64,000 nt of DNA from Cryptomeria japonica (taxonomy: Eukaryota > Streptophyta > Pinopsida > Cupressales > Cupressaceae). This document shows, piece after piece, positions 62,501 to 64,000 of the stretch. The stretch is taken from positions 62,001-126,000 of the forward strand of contig NW_026729205.1 of NCBI RefSeq assembly GCF_030272615.1, read 5' to 3'. The notes under the pieces are model-generated. The model ran no database searches. It was not told the origin of the DNA and saw nothing but the letters and a program-made list of their open reading frames with translations. A program made the position numbers and the translations under genes. Position 1 is the stretch's first letter. Every line of letters begins with the position of its first letter.

Positions 62501-63574
62501 TTGAGTTTGGGATTTGAACGTTCTAAATCAGATCACTGTGTTTATTATAAATCTTATGGTGATCATTTCTTATTCATTGCATTGTATGTTGATGATATGT
62601 TATTCATTGGTAAAGGGAAAGGTATGATTTCAGAACTGAAGTCTCAGCTCGCTGCTAAATTTGAAATGAAAGATCTTGGTGCAGCAAAGCACATTCTTGG
62701 GATGGAAATTAGAAGAGATAGGGTGAACAGAAAGCTATGGCTAGGCCAGAGTAAGTATGTGAATTCAGTGTTACAGAGGTTCAACATGCAGAATTGTAGA
62801 CCATTGAGTGTTCCTTTTACAGTTGGAATGAAACTATCTGTTTCAGATTGTCCTACATCCCCATTGGAGATGGAAGACATGAGCAGAGTGCCTTACCAAA
62901 GTGCGGTTGGAAGCTTGATGTATGCTATGGTCTATACTAGACCAGACATTGCCCAAGCAGTGGGAGTACTTTCTAGATATATGTCTAATCCTGGTAGAGT
63001 TCATTGGGATGCAGTCAAAAGAGTCTTCAGATATTTGAAGGGTACTTCAGAGTATTCTTTGTGTTATCATGGTAATTCAGTTGGAGACATGACTTCCCTT
63101 GATATCCATGGTTATGTGGATTCAGATTGGGCAGGTGATATTGATAGCAGAAGATCCACTAGTGCTTATGTGTTTACTTTGTTTGGTGGTGCAATTAGTT
63201 GGATGAGTAAGCGACAGGCTGTGGTTGCTCTATCCACTACTGAAGCAGAGTATATGGCAGCTACTCATGCTTGTAAAGAGGCCATTTGGCTTAAGAGACT
63301 ATGTTCGAATATTGGAATAAAACAAGGTACAGTGACAATTTACTGTGACAGTCAGAGTGCAATTAGCCTAGCTAAGAACCCGACATTTCATGCCCGGACC
63401 AAACATATTGATATTCAGTATCATTTTGTTAGAGATATGGTCGAAGATGGTAGGGTGAAGCTGGTTAAGGTGGAAACTTTGATGAATGTTGTAGATGCTT
63501 TAACTAAGGCTGTGAGCACAGAGAAGTTTAGATGGTGTTCAGAGTCTATGGGCCTTATGGCCCCTAGCAATTGA
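59531..63574 (+). CDS. Tork gag-pol polyprotein (1347 residues)
   Basis: Single frame starting MASSSGRIEVEKFNGSNFEM. Domains in order: gag (about 1-225), CCHC zinc knuckle CWNCGKPGHIRKDC (about 233-246), aspartic protease with DSGAS (about 285), gag-pre-integrase with HQRLGHIG (about 455), integrase core with HSDVFG (about 512), TDNGGEF (about 576) and QQNGVAER (about 607), reverse transcriptase with YKARLVAKG (about 886) and YVDDM (about 1019), RNase H with DSDWAGD (about 1197) and TEAEYMA (about 1237), ending near TKHIDIQYHFVRD plus about 50 residues. Length and order match Tnt1-like polyproteins. An antisense set of open frames across it is shadow only. The protein would be cut by its own protease and copies the element RNA in cytoplasmic particles. 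Confidence 0.93.
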   Translation: MASSSGRIEVEKFNGSNFEMWKLKMEDLLIDRDLWDDVDANVQRPSDPTAAAQYNVMDRKAKGLIRLCLADSVLINVHEENSAKKLWTKLGEMYQVKSLLNQIFLRKKLYSLKMEEGGRIADHLEAFNMIVAQLVSVGVKMDEEEKCQILLCSLPDSWDSLVMAIGSTSVVLKSEDVVGALLGEEMRRKVSISSKEALTVRGRPKEKGKKNEKRGKSKSKGRSKSPGKSKVICWNCGKPGHIRKDCKEEKKKKKKKFDSDSESDKEDGDAFIAALATHAGNDAWLIDSGASFHMTSNRDWFSEYEGFNGGKVYLGDDSHLDIVGRGKVRIRFSDGRIKRINGVLHIPGLKRNLLSVSKLIDAGVQVVFSEAGCKMIKGAMVVARGVRFGTLYKLEAYTVECNSTSVKSKSADTSLEDLKVSPSADGNGFWVPKGALSSEAKLPAEKTMLWHQRLGHIGEKGLRTLKNKNLVEGLNDCNLDFDFCEHCIYGKQNRVQFYSSSHKTCGVLDLIHSDVFGLVDVSSIGKSTYYVSFIDDFSRRTWVYFLKSKSEVFSRFKEFKAMVELQTGKKIKCLRTDNGGEFCSNDFDRFCKNCGINRQKTTPYSPQQNGVAERMNRTLMEKARSMLSGAGLEQKFWAEAVATACYLINRSPTSALVDKTPMEAWSGHKPSLRHLRVFGCEAYAHVPKEKRTKLENKAVKCIFIGYSYGVKGYKLWDPVAQKVIHSRSVIFREIKSPSVTLQPEQTKKEDVIQLPSTPERVESRPLDRQEFEESSSSSESSEEEEEPPTQLVQRSTRHRQPPERYSPDDWRCIFALNTSVDEPKSVEEALGMNDAESWKIAMEEEMAALKKNDTWDLVPLPEGRKPVGCKWVFKKKIGSDGSIEKYKARLVAKGYSQVEGVDYGEIFSPVAKMTSIRFLLSIATAYDLEVEQMDVKTAFLHGDLEEDIYMTQPEHYVVKGKRNLVCKLKKSLYGLKQSPRMWYQKFDTYVLSLGFERSKSDHCVYYKSYGDHFLFIALYVDDMLFIGKGKGMISELKSQLAAKFEMKDLGAAKHILGMEIRRDRVNRKLWLGQSKYVNSVLQRFNMQNCRPLSVPFTVGMKLSVSDCPTSPLEMEDMSRVPYQSAVGSLMYAMVYTRPDIAQAVGVLSRYMSNPGRVHWDAVKRVFRYLKGTSEYSLCYHGNSVGDMTSLDIHGYVDSDWAGDIDSRRSTSAYVFTLFGGAISWMSKRQAVVALSTTEAEYMAATHACKEAIWLKRLCSNIGIKQGTVTIYCDSQSAISLAKNPTFHARTKHIDIQYHFVRDMVEDGRVKLVKVETLMNVVDALTKAVSTEKFRWCSESMGLMAPSN

Positions 63575-63631
63575 TTCATTGTGTTGACCATTCCCTTCCG
63601 CTCATGCAAGGTGTTCGACAAGTGGGAGATT

Positions 63632-64000
63632 TGTTGGGAAAAATGGTGTCTCAACCTTGCATTTATGTGAGGTTACTATTTATAGTAAGTTTTCATTTGA
63701 GCATGAAATGGTGTGAAACTCTCCCTGAAGCTTCTGGTTGGCTAGATAAGCATTCCGGTAAAGTTTCGTCGCAAGGTCACAACTAATTTTGAAGATATTA
63801 AAGTTTTCGTCTTGGAGGGGTGCAATAAAATGTTTAAACTTAATTTTGGGGACTTTAGAGGCTCCAAAATGCCCTGAAAAGTGGCCGTAACCGGCGAATC
63901 AGGTTACGAGGTGATAGAGCACTTCGCGAGCTTTCCGGCGCTTCAAACGGTTCGTCAATCGGACACCCGGTTCTCAAGTTATGGCCTCCGGAAGTTTGTA
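63632..64000 (+). repeat. Tork 3' LTR (partial, runs off right edge)
   Basis: Begins TGTTGGGAAAAATGGTG directly after a purine-rich CAAGTGGGAGATT stretch. The first 369 bp match the 5' LTR at about 96%. Confidence 0.95.

Larger units (their letters stand above)
58522..64000 (+). mobile_element. Tork-type Copia LTR retrotransposon, whole-looking (3' LTR runs off window)
   Basis: Plus-strand element: 5' LTR 58,522-59,406, tRNA-Met primer-binding site 59,409-59,420, a single uninterrupted gag-pol frame 59,531-63,574, a purine-rich stretch just before 63,632, and the first 369 bp of the 3' LTR to the window end. The domain order (gag, protease, integrase, RT, RNase H) defines Copia; the gag start and overall sequence fit the Tork/Tnt1 lineage. 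It looks whole. The overlapping 369 bp of the two LTRs differ at 14 positions (3.8%), mostly transitions, so the insertion is not very recent: of the order of several to a few tens of million years at the slow rates reported for conifers. It sits in the many-exon gene at 55.5-58.5 kb. Confidence 0.93.

Noticed and set aside
59971-62880. Antisense open frames over the Tork polyprotein
   Set aside because: Shadows of a long sense frame; no independent motif.

Overview
The window reads as nuclear DNA of a large, repeat-dense seed-plant genome, most likely a conifer or other gymnosperm. Supporting this are: three copies of an RPW8-type (RNL, ADR1/NRG1-like) NLR gene with the family's five-exon layout; Tork-type Copia and chromodomain Ty3/Gypsy retrotransposons; an L1-type LINE carrying a plant RNase H; CACTA-type and foldback DNA transposons; and long GA/CT tracts. 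The species assignment is inference. No bacterial, organellar, tRNA, rRNA or CRISPR feature was seen.

Layout. 1-1.59 kb: the 5' end of a Tork Copia element on the minus strand, next to an older Copia RNase H scrap (1.59-1.84). 1.85-9.08: a broken chromodomain Gypsy element on the minus strand with diverged LTRs. 9.08-9.84: pyrimidine-rich repeat and spacer. 9.85-16.86: RNL copy A with its flanks. 16.86-36.87: about 20 kb of inserted material, consisting of CT/GA tracts, degraded coding islands of unknown type (19.2, 20.4-21.3, 23.8-24.3), a hairpin-rich array present twice, a many-exon unknown gene on the minus strand (26.34-28.95), and a broken LINE on the plus strand (29.3-34.4). 36.87-44.7: RNL copy B with its flanks. 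44.7-48.5: RNL copy C. 48.5-55.5: a retroposed tail, a CACTA-like terminus, a 362-bp foldback element, about 3.5 kb with no recognisable gene, and a 3 x 420-bp tandem repeat. 55.5-58.52: a many-exon gene on the minus strand with a plant transposase (PF03004-like) region, cut at 58,522 by a Tork element. 58.52-64.0: that Tork element, whole-looking with one uninterrupted gag-pol frame; its 3' LTR runs off the window.

The RNL copies are head-to-tail repeats, transcribed right to left (C, B, then A). They share not only exons but kilobases of upstream DNA (13.33-16.86 matches 41.83-44.76; 40.76-41.48 matches 47.80-48.50). The shared upstream block already contains an old LTR-retrotransposon fragment, so that insertion predates the duplication. 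A further copy of the 3' flank at 16.24-16.86 has no gene attached and marks a lost unit at the point where the 20-kb insertion sits. All three copies lack the RPW8 domain and each has a differently altered P-loop. A carries a stop and a 3' deletion, B a 1-bp frame change, and C is open almost to its end, so C is the only plausible expressed gene. The best candidates for something undescribed are the two many-exon minus-strand genes, neither of which is visible as a single open frame, and the ATP-site-degenerate, RPW8-less RNL array. I found no convincing complete novel system.
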